From positions 283-11,125 of the forward strand of contig PCSF01000213.1 of NCBI GenBank assembly GCA_002771315.1: a stretch of 10,843 bases of DNA, written 5' to 3'. Position numbers and translations under genes: made by a program. The notes under the pieces were generated by a model, which worked only from the letters and a program-made list of their open reading frames with translations, did no database searches and was not told where the DNA came from. Shown one piece after another: positions 1 to 6,342 of the stretch. The stretch's first letter is position 1; each line of letters starts with the position of its first letter. Source of the stretch: Desulfobacterales bacterium CG23_combo_of_CG06-09_8_20_14_all_52_9 (GTDB lineage: Bacteria; Desulfobacterota; Desulfobacteria; Desulfobacterales; UBA2156).

Positions 1-23
1 GTTGGGATAAAGGAGGGTAAGCG

Positions 24-827
24 ATGAAAGTAGCCCTGACGATCGCAGGCTCGGATTCATCCGGCGGCGCCGGAATCCAGGCAGACTTGAAGACCTTTCA
101 GGCCCTGGGAGTCTTCGGGATGAGCGCCGTCACCGCAGTGACGGTTCAAAACACCATCAAGGTTTATGACATCCAGGAAATGCGGCCCCAGGTGGTTTAT
201 GATCAGATCCGGTGCCTTTTCGACGACATCGAGATCCACGCCGTGAAAATCGGGATGGTCGGCAGCATCCCCCTCATCGAAGCCGTCGCATGGGCACTCA
301 ACGGGATCAAATGCCCCCCGGTGGTCCTCGACCCGGTGATGATGTCAAAAAGCGGATACCGCCTCTTAAAGGAAGATGCCCAGCAGGCTCTGATCCGAAA
401 CCTCTTTCCTTTAGCCGATGTGGTCACGCCCAACGTTCACGAAGCTCAGGCCCTGGCGGGAAAAGAGATCCTGGATGTGGAAACTATGCGTTCGGCCGCC
501 CGGCAAATCTTCGAAAAGGGAGCCAAAAAGGTGGTGGTCAAGGGCGGTCACCTGGGCGGAGATTATTCCACAGATGTCATTTTTGACGGCAATCGTTTCA
601 TGGAGCTGACCCATCGGAGAATCTTCACCCATAACACCCATGGTACCGGCTGCACCTTTTCCTCGGCCGTTGCGGCATTTCTTGCCCAGGGGAAAGACTT
701 CTTCGACGCCGTGAAATCCGCCAAGGAATATGTGACCGGGGCCATCGAAAACGCCCTTTCCATCGGAAAGGGGCGCGGGCCCACCAATCATTTCTATGCC
801 CTTTATGCCAAAGCCGGAATCTCATAA
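24..827 (+). CDS. thiD: Bifunctional hydroxymethylpyrimidine kinase / phosphomethylpyrimidine kinase (ThiD)
   Basis: This cytoplasmic kinase phosphorylates 4-amino-5-hydroxymethyl-2-methylpyrimidine (HMP) to HMP-P and then HMP-PP, the pyrimidine half of thiamin. The protein is 267 aa, the usual family length. The N-terminal motif GSDSSGGAGIQADLKTF (residues 9-25) belongs to the ribokinase-like ThiD fold. The anion-hole motif NTHGTGCTFSSA (204-215) carries the expected catalytic Cys210. Conserved DPVM (103-106) and TPNVHE (135-140) stretches are also present. The ATG start follows a strong AAAGGAGGG Shine-Dalgarno at 9-17. Its upstream neighbour is outside the window; only 23 bases precede it, so it may be the last gene of a longer operon. 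It converges on a TPP-riboswitch-controlled transporter operon for a thiamin precursor, which supports a salvage role. The family assignment is very secure. Whether a ThiE domain or gene lies upstream cannot be seen. Confidence 0.97.
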   Translation: MKVALTIAGSDSSGGAGIQADLKTFQALGVFGMSAVTAVTVQNTIKVYDIQEMRPQVVYDQIRCLFDDIEIHAVKIGMVGSIPLIEAVAWALNGIKCPPVVLDPVMMSKSGYRLLKEDAQQALIRNLFPLADVVTPNVHEAQALAGKEILDVETMRSAARQIFEKGAKKVVVKGGHLGGDYSTDVIFDGNRFMELTHRRIFTHNTHGTGCTFSSAVAAFLAQGKDFFDAVKSAKEYVTGAIENALSIGKGRGPTNHFYALYAKAGIS

Positions 828-833
828 TCCGGC
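813..833 (+). other. Short inverted repeat overlapping the thiD stop codon
   Basis: GCCGGA (813-818) and TCCGGC (828-833) form a perfect 6-bp stem with a 9-base loop that contains the thiD stop codon (825-827). It lies between the convergent thiD and thiY genes, where a terminator would be expected. No T-run follows on either strand, so intrinsic termination is only a possibility. Confidence 0.3.
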
Positions 834-876
834 TCAGTGTATCTTTCCGGAAAAGGCTTTCGGCCACCCTGCCGGT

Positions 877-1827
877 TCAGGGAAGCTCCACGGCGTAGGT
901 CTCGAGGGTCTGAATGCTTTTGATCAGGCCGTTGTCCTTGGCAAACCGGGCAAAGCGCTCATAGCGCATCCGATCCAGGGCGCCCGGCCGAAGCGCGAAT
1001 CGGGGCAGAGTGTCACGCCAGGCCCTGCGGTTCAATTCGTCATCCAGATCCTTCCGGTTCTTTAAAAACAGTTCCCAGCTTTCTTGGGGGTGGTTGATCA
1101 GAAACTGGACCCCGGCCTCCAGGGCATCCACGAATCGACGCAGCCTGGGATCTGAAAGAGATTTGCGGTGGGCCACCAGGATCAGCTCATCATAGGGCGG
1201 GATGCCGTGTTCTTCCACAAAAAACGCGCGGCCCGGCCTTCCTTCGATTTCCATTTGATTCAGTTCGAAGTTGCGGAAGGCACCGATGACCGCATCGGTG
1301 GCCCCGGAAAAAAGGGAGGGCGACAACGAAAAATTGACGTTGATGAGGGTGACATCCGAAAGCGACAGACCATGTCGTGCCAGCATGGTTTTCAAAAGGA
1401 CCGTCTCGAACCCGCCGATGGAATACCCGATCCTTTTGCCTTTCAGATCCGCGATATCCTTGATTTTCCCGTCCGCCAGGACCACGAGGGCATTTAAAGG
1501 CGTTGCCACCAACGTGGCAAAACGCACCAGTGGAAGCCCCTGGTCCACATGAAGATGATGTTGGGGCTGATAGGATACCGCAATGTCCGCCTTCCCCGCC
1601 GCCACCAGCTTGGGGGGGTCATTGGGATTCGAAGGAATCTGAAACCGGACCGATAAACCGTTTTTTTCAAAAAAGCCCTTTTCCTTTGCCACGATCAGGC
1701 CGGCATGATCCGGGTTGATGAACCAGTCGAGCACCACCGTCAATGCTTCCGAACCCAGCGCCGGGTGAAAGCCCCATAATCCTAAGAGCATAAAGAGCAT
1801 TACCCCGGTTTTAGCCATGAGTTTCAT
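877..1827 (-). CDS. thiY: ThiY-like periplasmic binding protein of a thiamin-pyrimidine ABC transporter (NMT1/THI5 family)
   Basis: This is the substrate-binding component of an ABC importer for a thiamin pyrimidine precursor (HMP or a formylamino-pyrimidine), acting in the periplasm. The protein is 316 aa from the chosen ATG. Residues 1-25 look like a Sec signal peptide: a basic start, a hydrophobic core and a likely cleavage after ALGS; no lipobox cysteine is visible. The mature N-terminus has the family's LDWFINPDHAGLIVAKEKGF motif (residues 33-52). A second family feature is the GKADIAVSY segment near residue 80. The start is chosen because a GGAGG ribosome site lies just upstream and the ATG overlaps the permease stop as ATGA. 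The reading frame stays open to 2016, but that extension is basic, unlike the family, and lies inside the permease gene. It is the last gene of the riboswitch operon. The exact ligand cannot be read from sequence. Confidence 0.92.
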   Translation of the reverse strand: MKLMAKTGVMLFMLLGLWGFHPALGSEALTVVLDWFINPDHAGLIVAKEKGFFEKNGLSVRFQIPSNPNDPPKLVAAGKADIAVSYQPQHHLHVDQGLPLVRFATLVATPLNALVVLADGKIKDIADLKGKRIGYSIGGFETVLLKTMLARHGLSLSDVTLINVNFSLSPSLFSGATDAVIGAFRNFELNQMEIEGRPGRAFFVEEHGIPPYDELILVAHRKSLSDPRLRRFVDALEAGVQFLINHPQESWELFLKNRKDLDDELNRRAWRDTLPRFALRPGALDRMRYERFARFAKDNGLIKSIQTLETYAVELP

Positions 1828-2585
1828 GTTTTCGGGTCCTCCTTTCTTTCTTCTTTTTGCCAAAATACGATTCGGTTCATGGCGTAATCGACCAAAAAAT
1901 ACAACGACAGGGCGAGTACGGCCAGTACGGTTAGGGCTGCAAACATGGCGTCGATCTGCATCCGGGCGTTGGCGTGCAGCATGTAAAATCCGAGGCCTTC
2001 GCTGGAACCGACCCATTCTCCCACCACCGCTCCGATAGGAGCCGTAGCCGCGGCAACCCGTAATCCCGAGGCAAATGCAGGGAGTGCTGCGGGGATCCGG
2101 ATATGGCGGACGACGGCCATGGGCTTGGCGTCCATGACCTTAGCCAACTCCAGCCACTCCGGATCGGCTTGACGCATCCCGTCGTAAAAGGAGGCGGTGA
2201 TCGGAAAATAGATGATCAAGACCGCCATGGCCACTTTGGAGAGCATGCCGTATCCGAACCAAAGGATCAAAAGGGGGGCCAGGGCAAAAACAGGGATGGC
2301 CTGACTGACTACCAGGATCGGGAGCAGCCAGCGCTTGAGGCTGCGGGAAGCGATCATGGAAAGGGCGCTCGAGACTCCCACGAGGGTGCCCAGGAAAAGA
2401 CCGGAAACAATTTCCACCAGGGTGATCCCGGCATGATGCGCCAACGGTCCCTGATGTGCCAACGCAGCCCGAATCACCTGAAGCGGCCCGGGGAGAATGA
2501 AATGAGGAACTCCGGTGACGAGCACCACCCCTTGCCAGAGCACCACCAGTCCCGCCGCGACAGCCAGAAGGCGCATCAGGTTCAT
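1824..2585 (-). CDS. thiX: ThiX-like ABC transporter permease
   Basis: This is the inner-membrane permease of the pyrimidine-precursor importer, 253 aa, of the BPD_transp_1 (SsuC/TauC/NrtB-like) type. About six hydrophobic segments are visible, near residues 5-26, 54-78, 86-112, 115-135, 168-192 and 214-236. The cytoplasmic EAA-type loop that docks on the ATPase lies around residues 148-190 (LAKVMDAKPMAVVRHIRIPA followed by LPAFASGLRVA). A GAAGGAA ribosome site sits 5-6 bases before the ATG. The start overlaps the thiZ stop by ATGA, and the stop overlaps the thiY start by ATGA, so the three genes are probably translationally coupled. By sequence alone the family also serves taurine, nitrate and sulfonate uptake. 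The TPP riboswitch and the ThiY-type binding protein point to a thiamin precursor. Confidence 0.92.
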   Translation of the reverse strand: MNLMRLLAVAAGLVVLWQGVVLVTGVPHFILPGPLQVIRAALAHQGPLAHHAGITLVEIVSGLFLGTLVGVSSALSMIASRSLKRWLLPILVVSQAIPVFALAPLLILWFGYGMLSKVAMAVLIIYFPITASFYDGMRQADPEWLELAKVMDAKPMAVVRHIRIPAALPAFASGLRVAAATAPIGAVVGEWVGSSEGLGFYMLHANARMQIDAMFAALTVLAVLALSLYFLVDYAMNRIVFWQKEERKEDPKT

Positions 2586-3391
2586 GCGGATTCCTTCCCT
2601 TCCAGCAGACTCAGCAAATGTTCCTGAAGAGAGGCCAGAGCCGGATCGCCCGCCTTGCGTGGCGGCGTGCCCGGGGGCACAATCGCTCGGCTCAATCGTC
2701 CCCTATTCTCATGCATGACATAAATCCGATGTCCCAGACGCAAAGCCTCCAGGGGATCATGGGTGACCATCAGGACCGTCTTTCCCCGCACCAGCTTTGC
2801 TGCCAGATCCTGGAGCTTGAGCCTTGTCAGGGCATCGAGGGCTGAAAAGGGTTCATCCATCAGGATTACCGGCCTCTCTTCCATCAGGGTCCGCAGCAGG
2901 GCCGCACGTTGCCGCATTCCCCCGGACATCCGGGAGGGTAGCACCTGGGCATATCCGGAAAGCCCCGCACTTTCGAGTAACATGGTTGCCTTGCAGCGCT
3001 TTTCCTCCGTCAGCTCCCCTCTTAAGCGTGCCCCCAGGCAGACATTTTCCAAAACGGTCAACCAGGGTAAAAGGAGGTCTTTCTGAGCCATCCAGGCCGT
3101 GAATCCCTCCTGCCGTGCAAAACCGCCGAATCGAATGCTCCCGGTGAGACCTTCCCGAAGAGTTCCTGAAATGATCCTTAACAGTGTCGACTTGCCGCAA
3201 CCGCTGGGGCCGATGAGGCAGGTCCATAAACCCCCTTCAACGGTGAAATTCAAACCCCGGAAAATCTCCTTTTCAGAGTATGCGAAGGAGACATTTTCGA
3301 GGAAGATCCCGGGGGCAAGGTCAGAAATCCCGGGGGATCCATTTGAAGATGACCCTTCTACCGACCGGTATCGGCCTGAATTGACCGGCAT
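2582..3391 (-). CDS. thiZ: ThiZ-like ABC transporter ATP-binding protein
   Basis: This is the cytoplasmic ATPase that powers the pyrimidine-precursor importer. With the ATG at 3391 the protein is 269 aa. Motifs lie in order: Walker A GPSGCGKST (61-69), Q-loop Gln103 in MAQKDLLLPW, signature MSGGMRQR (155-162), Walker B VILMDEP (175-181) and H-loop His211 in VTHD. The start is uncertain. ATG 3391 has only a weak GGA nine bases upstream, and an in-frame TTG at 3400 would add three residues. The first roughly 28 residues are Ser/Gly-rich and precede the usual ABC start (IFLENVSFAY), so the extension may be family-atypical. It is the first gene after the TPP riboswitch, with a leader of roughly 85 bases between aptamer and start. 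Weak initiation sequences would fit translation-level control, which is an inference. Confidence 0.92.
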   Translation of the reverse strand: MPVNSGRYRSVEGSSSNGSPGISDLAPGIFLENVSFAYSEKEIFRGLNFTVEGGLWTCLIGPSGCGKSTLLRIISGTLREGLTGSIRFGGFARQEGFTAWMAQKDLLLPWLTVLENVCLGARLRGELTEEKRCKATMLLESAGLSGYAQVLPSRMSGGMRQRAALLRTLMEERPVILMDEPFSALDALTRLKLQDLAAKLVRGKTVLMVTHDPLEALRLGHRIYVMHENRGRLSRAIVPPGTPPRKAGDPALASLQEHLLSLLEGKESA

Positions 3392-3475
3392 CTCATACAA
3401 TCCAAAGCAAAGAGTTGCGACAGCAAGGATCAGCGACGGTGGGATGAAAAGAAATGAAAATGATGTGGTTTGAGC

Positions 3476-3568
3476 TCATTTTCCCTACGCCGGCATGATC
3501 CGGATCAGGTTCAAGGGGTCGAGGCGGCAAGCCTCCTCTCAGCTGATGGGACTCAACTCCCCCAATGA
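3476..3568 (-). ncRNA. TPP (thi-box) riboswitch upstream of thiZXY
   Basis: On the minus strand all TPP aptamer elements can be read. P1 is TCATT (3568-3564) with AATGA (3480-3476). P2 is GGGGG (3563-3559) with CCCC (3518-3515). P3 is GTTGA (3557-3553) with TCAGC (3546-3542), followed by the conserved TGAGA (3541-3537) that recognises the pyrimidine. An optional extra hairpin GAGGC/GCCTC with a 5-base loop covers 3535-3521. The P4/P5 block has CTGATCCGGATCATGCC then GGCGTAGGGAA, the classic pyrophosphate-binding side. The aptamer begins about six bases after the predicted transcription start. No hairpin with a U-run was seen between 3475 and 3392, so repression may act on translation. Binding of TPP should lower expression of the transporter. 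Confidence 0.97.
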
Positions 3569-3580
3569 TAAATATGAATA

Positions 3581-3609
3581 TTAATAGCGCACCGCCATCG
3601 CCGTGTCAA
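3581..3609 (-). promoter_or_regulatory. Predicted sigma70-type promoter of the thiZXY operon
   Basis: On the minus strand a perfect -35 box TTGACA (3609-3604) is followed after 17 bases by TATTAA (3586-3581), four of six matches to the -10 consensus. Transcription would start near 3574, just before the riboswitch P1 stem. Position and spacing support it. Confidence 0.6.
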
Positions 3610-3625
3610 ATACAGTCGATGGCGG
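3592..3625 (-). repeat. 9-bp inverted repeat spanning the thi promoter -35 box
   Basis: CCGCCATCG and CGATGGCGG form a perfect 9-bp dyad (arms 3617-3625 and 3592-3600) around a 16-base loop. A further TGT/ACA pairing exists inside the loop. On the minus strand it starts 28 bases after the nfnB stop and is not followed by a T-run, so it would be an atypical terminator. The loop contains the TTGACA box, and one arm lies in the promoter spacer, as an operator might. Both readings are inference. Confidence 0.55.
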
Positions 3626-3653
3626 GCGTGTAATTCTCCTCTAAAATCTGGGC

Positions 3654-5063
3654 CTACCAGCCCCAGGTCAGGTATTTATGAATGGAGTCTGCGGCTTTCC
3701 GGCCTGCACCCATGGCCAGAATGACGGTGGCCGCGCCGGTGACGATATCGCCGCCGGCCCACACCCTCTTTTTTGTCGTTTTACCGTTTTGCGGATCGGC
3801 CTGGATATACCCCCATTTGTTGAGGGTCATGTCCGGAGTGGAACTCGTCAGCAGCGGATTGGCCCCGGATCCCACCGCCACCACCACCAGGTCACATTCC
3901 ATCTTGAACTCGGATCCCTTAATGGGGATAGGGCGTCGCCGACCGGAAGCATCGGGCTCGCCCAATTCCATTTTCAGGCATTCCATGCCGACCAGCCGTC
4001 CCTTCTCATTTCCCATGAATCGGGTCGGGTTGGTCAGAAAGAAGAATTGGATCCCCTCTTCCTCGGCGTGATGCACTTCCGCCGCCCTGGCAGGGAGTTC
4101 GGCTTTAGACCGACGATAAACGATCCGCACGCTGTCCGCCCCCAGCCGCATGGCAGTTCGCGCCGAGTCCATGGCCACATTCCCGCCGCCCAGAACGATG
4201 ACGTTTTTGCCATGGGGGATGGGCGTATCCACTTCCGGAAAAAGGTAGGCTTTCATGAGGTTCGCCCGAGTCAGATACTCATTGGCCGACAGGATCCCGA
4301 CCAGGTTTTCTCCGGGGACATTCAAGAATTTCGGCAGACCGGCACCCACACCGATGTAAATCGCATCGTATCCCTGTTCGAAAATCTCATCCAGGGTTAT
4401 GGTGCGCCCGACAACGGCATTGCATTCCACCTTGACCCCCAGGCGCTCCAGAAAATGGATTTCCTGCGCCACGATTTCTTTCGGAAGACGGAATTCCGGA
4501 ATTCCGTAGACTAGAACTCCGCCCGCCTTATGAAACGCCTCGAACACGGTGACTTCATGACCCTTGACGATCAGGTCCCCGGCAACAGTAAGTCCGGAAG
4601 GTCCGGAACCCACAACCGCCACTTTCTTTCCGGTAGGTGCAGCCTTGGGCGGCAATTCACCGGTACCGTGGGTCCGCTCATGATCCGCTGCAAACCGTTC
4701 CAGATTTCCAATGGCCACCGGGGCTTCCTTCTTCCCGAGAATGCAAGATCCTTCGCACTGGATCTCCTGGGGGCATACCCTCCCGCACACTGCGGGAAGG
4801 CTGTTTTTAGACCACAAGTTGCGGATGGCTTCGGTAAATTCACCCGCTTTGATATGCCGGATAAAGCCGGGGATATCCACACTTACCGGGCAACCCTCCA
4901 TACAAGAGGGTTTCTTGCATTGCAGGCATCTTTCAGCCTCCTTCATGGCCAATTCCGATGTGTATCCCAAGGGAACTTCCATAAAATTTCTTGCCCGGAC
5001 TTTCGGCTCCTGCTCGGGCATGGGTTGTCGGGGGATCTTCCTTTTTTTTTCTTTTTCTTCCAT
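3654..5063 (-). CDS. nfnB: NfnB: NADPH-binding large subunit of NADH-dependent reduced ferredoxin:NADP+ oxidoreductase (glutamate synthase small-subunit family)
   Basis: With NfnA, this cytoplasmic flavoprotein carries out reversible electron bifurcation among NADPH, NAD+ and ferredoxin. The protein is 469 aa from ATG 5063. Two cysteine sets for [4Fe-4S] clusters lie at C46, C49, C54, C58 and at C93, C97, C103, C107. The FAD-binding GSGPSGL is at 152-158, the NADPH-binding VLGGGNVAMDSAR at 290-302, and a second flavin contact AGGDIVTGAATVILAMGAGR at 436-455. The start is fixed by an AAGGAG site seven bases upstream; an in-frame TTG at 5111 lacks such a site. It follows nfnA after 63 bases. 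Databases often call this family glutamate synthase (NADPH) small subunit or GltA. The adjacent nfnA and the lack of a glutamate synthase large subunit in view favour Nfn. Confidence 0.93.
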   Translation of the reverse strand: MEEKEKKRKIPRQPMPEQEPKVRARNFMEVPLGYTSELAMKEAERCLQCKKPSCMEGCPVSVDIPGFIRHIKAGEFTEAIRNLWSKNSLPAVCGRVCPQEIQCEGSCILGKKEAPVAIGNLERFAADHERTHGTGELPPKAAPTGKKVAVVGSGPSGLTVAGDLIVKGHEVTVFEAFHKAGGVLVYGIPEFRLPKEIVAQEIHFLERLGVKVECNAVVGRTITLDEIFEQGYDAIYIGVGAGLPKFLNVPGENLVGILSANEYLTRANLMKAYLFPEVDTPIPHGKNVIVLGGGNVAMDSARTAMRLGADSVRIVYRRSKAELPARAAEVHHAEEEGIQFFFLTNPTRFMGNEKGRLVGMECLKMELGEPDASGRRRPIPIKGSEFKMECDLVVVAVGSGANPLLTSSTPDMTLNKWGYIQADPQNGKTTKKRVWAGGDIVTGAATVILAMGAGRKAADSIHKYLTWGW

Positions 5064-5126
5064 CAAATCACTCCTTGATTCCTTAAAAACAGTTTTCGGT
5101 GTCGAAAACAAAAAAATGGTTTGAGA

Positions 5127-5963
5127 TCACTTGGCTTCCTGCAACCGGCAGAAACCCTCATGGCACCGTTTTTCATCCTCGCAGTATGCCTGAAGCCGCA
5201 ACATCAGTTCATCGTAATCTACCAGATGGCCGTCGAATTCAGGCCCGTCCACGCAGGCGAACTTGTTCTTTCCGCCGATGCTGACGCGGCATCCGCCGCA
5301 CATGCCGGTGCCGTCCACCATGATGGGGTTGAGGCTGACGATGGTGGGCACTTCGAATTCCTTGGTGATCTTGGAAACGAATTTCATCATGGGAACCGGT
5401 CCAATGGCGATAACCAAGTTGACCGTCTGCTTTTTTAAGACCTCTTTCAGAACTTCCGTAACGAACCCATGATGCCCGTAAGACCCGTCATCGGTGCACG
5501 GATAAAATTCGTCTGAAACAGCCCGCATCCGGTCTTCCAGGATGAGGATGTCTTTGCTACGGGCGCCGATGATGCTGATGATGCGATTCCCGATCAGCTT
5601 GAACCCCCGGGTGATGGGATGCAATACCGCGATCCCTGTGCCGCCGCCGACACAAACCACCGTTCCTAACTTTTCCAGGTGGGTGGCTTTACCTAAAGGA
5701 CCGATGACGTCCTGGTATCCATCCCCGACCTTCAGGGTCTTGAACAGGGCTGTGGATTTTCCAACCACCATAAAAATAACGGTGATGGTGCCTTTTTCCG
5801 GATCCGTGTCCGCCATGGTAAGCGGAATCCGCTCCCCGGTCTCATTGGCCTTGAGGATGACGAACTGCCCGGGTTTGGCCTTTTTTGCGATGAGAGGCGC
5901 CTCGATCTCATTGAGAATCACCGTGCCACCCGACATCTCCTCGCGCTTGACTATTTTGAACAT
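5127..5963 (-). CDS. nfnA: NfnA: NAD- and [2Fe-2S]-binding small subunit of NADH-dependent reduced ferredoxin:NADP+ oxidoreductase
   Basis: This small subunit (278 aa) belongs to the ferredoxin-NADP+ reductase / PyrK-like family. RIPLTM (45-50) is the FAD-binding RxPL(S/T) motif. GGGTGIA (106-112) begins the NAD(H)-binding half. The [2Fe-2S] site is MVDGTGMCGGCRV (215-227) plus Cys237, giving C222, C225, C237 and a candidate fourth ligand Asp218. Asp plus three Cys is the arrangement known for NfnA, and distinguishes it from PyrK. The ATG has a strong AGGAGG site seven bases upstream. It is the first gene of an nfnA-nfnB unit, read from the promoter at 6051-6079. The last 18 residues hold three extra cysteines (C261, C267, C272), whose role is unknown. 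An alternative name in older annotation is sulfide dehydrogenase subunit; the pairing with NfnB argues for the bifurcating enzyme. Confidence 0.93.
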   Translation of the reverse strand: MFKIVKREEMSGGTVILNEIEAPLIAKKAKPGQFVILKANETGERIPLTMADTDPEKGTITVIFMVVGKSTALFKTLKVGDGYQDVIGPLGKATHLEKLGTVVCVGGGTGIAVLHPITRGFKLIGNRIISIIGARSKDILILEDRMRAVSDEFYPCTDDGSYGHHGFVTEVLKEVLKKQTVNLVIAIGPVPMMKFVSKITKEFEVPTIVSLNPIMVDGTGMCGGCRVSIGGKNKFACVDGPEFDGHLVDYDELMLRLQAYCEDEKRCHEGFCRLQEAK

Positions 5964-6050
5964 GATCTATCCTCCTGACGATATTCTGTACATGGCTGTG
6001 CTTTTAGACTTTTTATAAACAAAATAAAATTTTCTATCTTCAAAACTACT

Positions 6051-6079
6051 ATTATAAATCTATAAAATTTTGAAATCAA
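6051..6079 (-). promoter_or_regulatory. Predicted sigma70-type promoter of nfnA-nfnB
   Basis: On the minus strand TTGATT (6079-6074) and a perfect TATAAT (6056-6051) are separated by exactly 17 bases in AT-rich DNA. Transcription would start near 6044 and give a leader of about 80 bases before the nfnA ATG at 5963. Confidence 0.65.
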
Positions 6080-6139
6080 CTTATATCAACCTTTTTACAG
6101 ACTTTTTTTACCTTGAATCAAGGAGGGTAACTCCCCGCC

Positions 6140-6217
6140 ATGAGCAGCATGAAATATGGTCAACGGAAGGTTCCCCTGAAAGTTGTCCTTAAAAATTTTC
6201 CGGATCATCAGAGATGA
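6140..6217 (+). CDS. Possible 25-aa small ORF, no recognised function
   Basis: ATG AGC AGC ATG opens a 25-codon frame ending in TGA at 6215-6217. The peptide is basic, with several Lys and Arg residues and no membrane segment. A strong AAGGAGGG lies upstream at 6120-6127, but 12 bases from the ATG, longer than the usual spacing. No promoter was identified for it. It resembles nothing I recognise. It may equally be chance within a regulatory region or a small RNA. Confidence 0.15.
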   Translation: MSSMKYGQRKVPLKVVLKNFPDHQR

Positions 6218-6288
6218 TGAAATCGTAAAAGCTCTTCCTGAATCACCGGTTCGATTTCAGATTGTCGGTGTGGCTTTGTGGTTTTTCC

Positions 6289-6318
6289 TTGACAGCCTAT
6301 GTTGCTTCATGCAATATT
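6289..6318 (+). promoter_or_regulatory. Predicted promoter of the cytidylate-kinase-like gene, possibly also serving nuo
   Basis: A perfect -35 box TTGACA (6289-6294) is followed after 18 bases by AATATT (6313-6318), four of six matches to the -10 consensus. A ribosome site AGGAAAGG lies at 6328-6335 before the ATG at 6343. No clear promoter or terminator was seen between this gene and nuoA, so the transcript may continue into the nuo genes. Confidence 0.45.
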
Positions 6319-6342
6319 TAATTTGGTAGGAAAGGTTGAAAT

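Larger units (their letters stand above)
5964..6342. other. Divergent, AT-rich intergenic region between nfnA and the cytidylate-kinase-like gene
   Basis: This 379-base region carries outward promoters for both flanking genes. Bases 6001-6110 are strongly AT-rich. Its right half has short inverted repeats: CCTTG/CAAGG at 6111-6123, ATCATC/GATGAT at 6204-6218, and TGAAATCG (6218-6225) with CGATTTCA (6252-6259). An AAGGAGGG stretch (6120-6127) resembles a ribosome site and precedes a 25-codon ORF at 6140-6217. No longer gene is visible. Confidence 0.7.

Noticed and set aside
828..876. Bidirectional terminator between thiD and thiY
   Set aside because: Only a 6-bp stem at the thiD stop and the palindrome TTTCCGGAAA (845-854) are present, without a T-run after a stable stem on either strand.
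1828..2016. N-terminal extension of thiY from position 2016
   Set aside because: The extra 63 residues are arginine-rich, lie within thiX, and precede a good ribosome site plus signal peptide at the 1827 start.
3678..4514. Long plus-strand open frame (278 codons) opposite nfnB
   Set aside because: It is antisense to a gene with clear cysteine, FAD and NADPH motifs. Its translation has no recognisable domain.
5064..5111. TTG start for nfnB at 5111
   Set aside because: ATG 5063 has an AAGGAG site at proper spacing, and the extra 16 residues are not typical of the family.
5967..5993. 8-codon upstream ORF in the nfnA leader, ending three bases before the nfnA ATG
   Set aside because: It lacks a ribosome site and shares the nfnA Shine-Dalgarno sequence within its codons; most likely chance.
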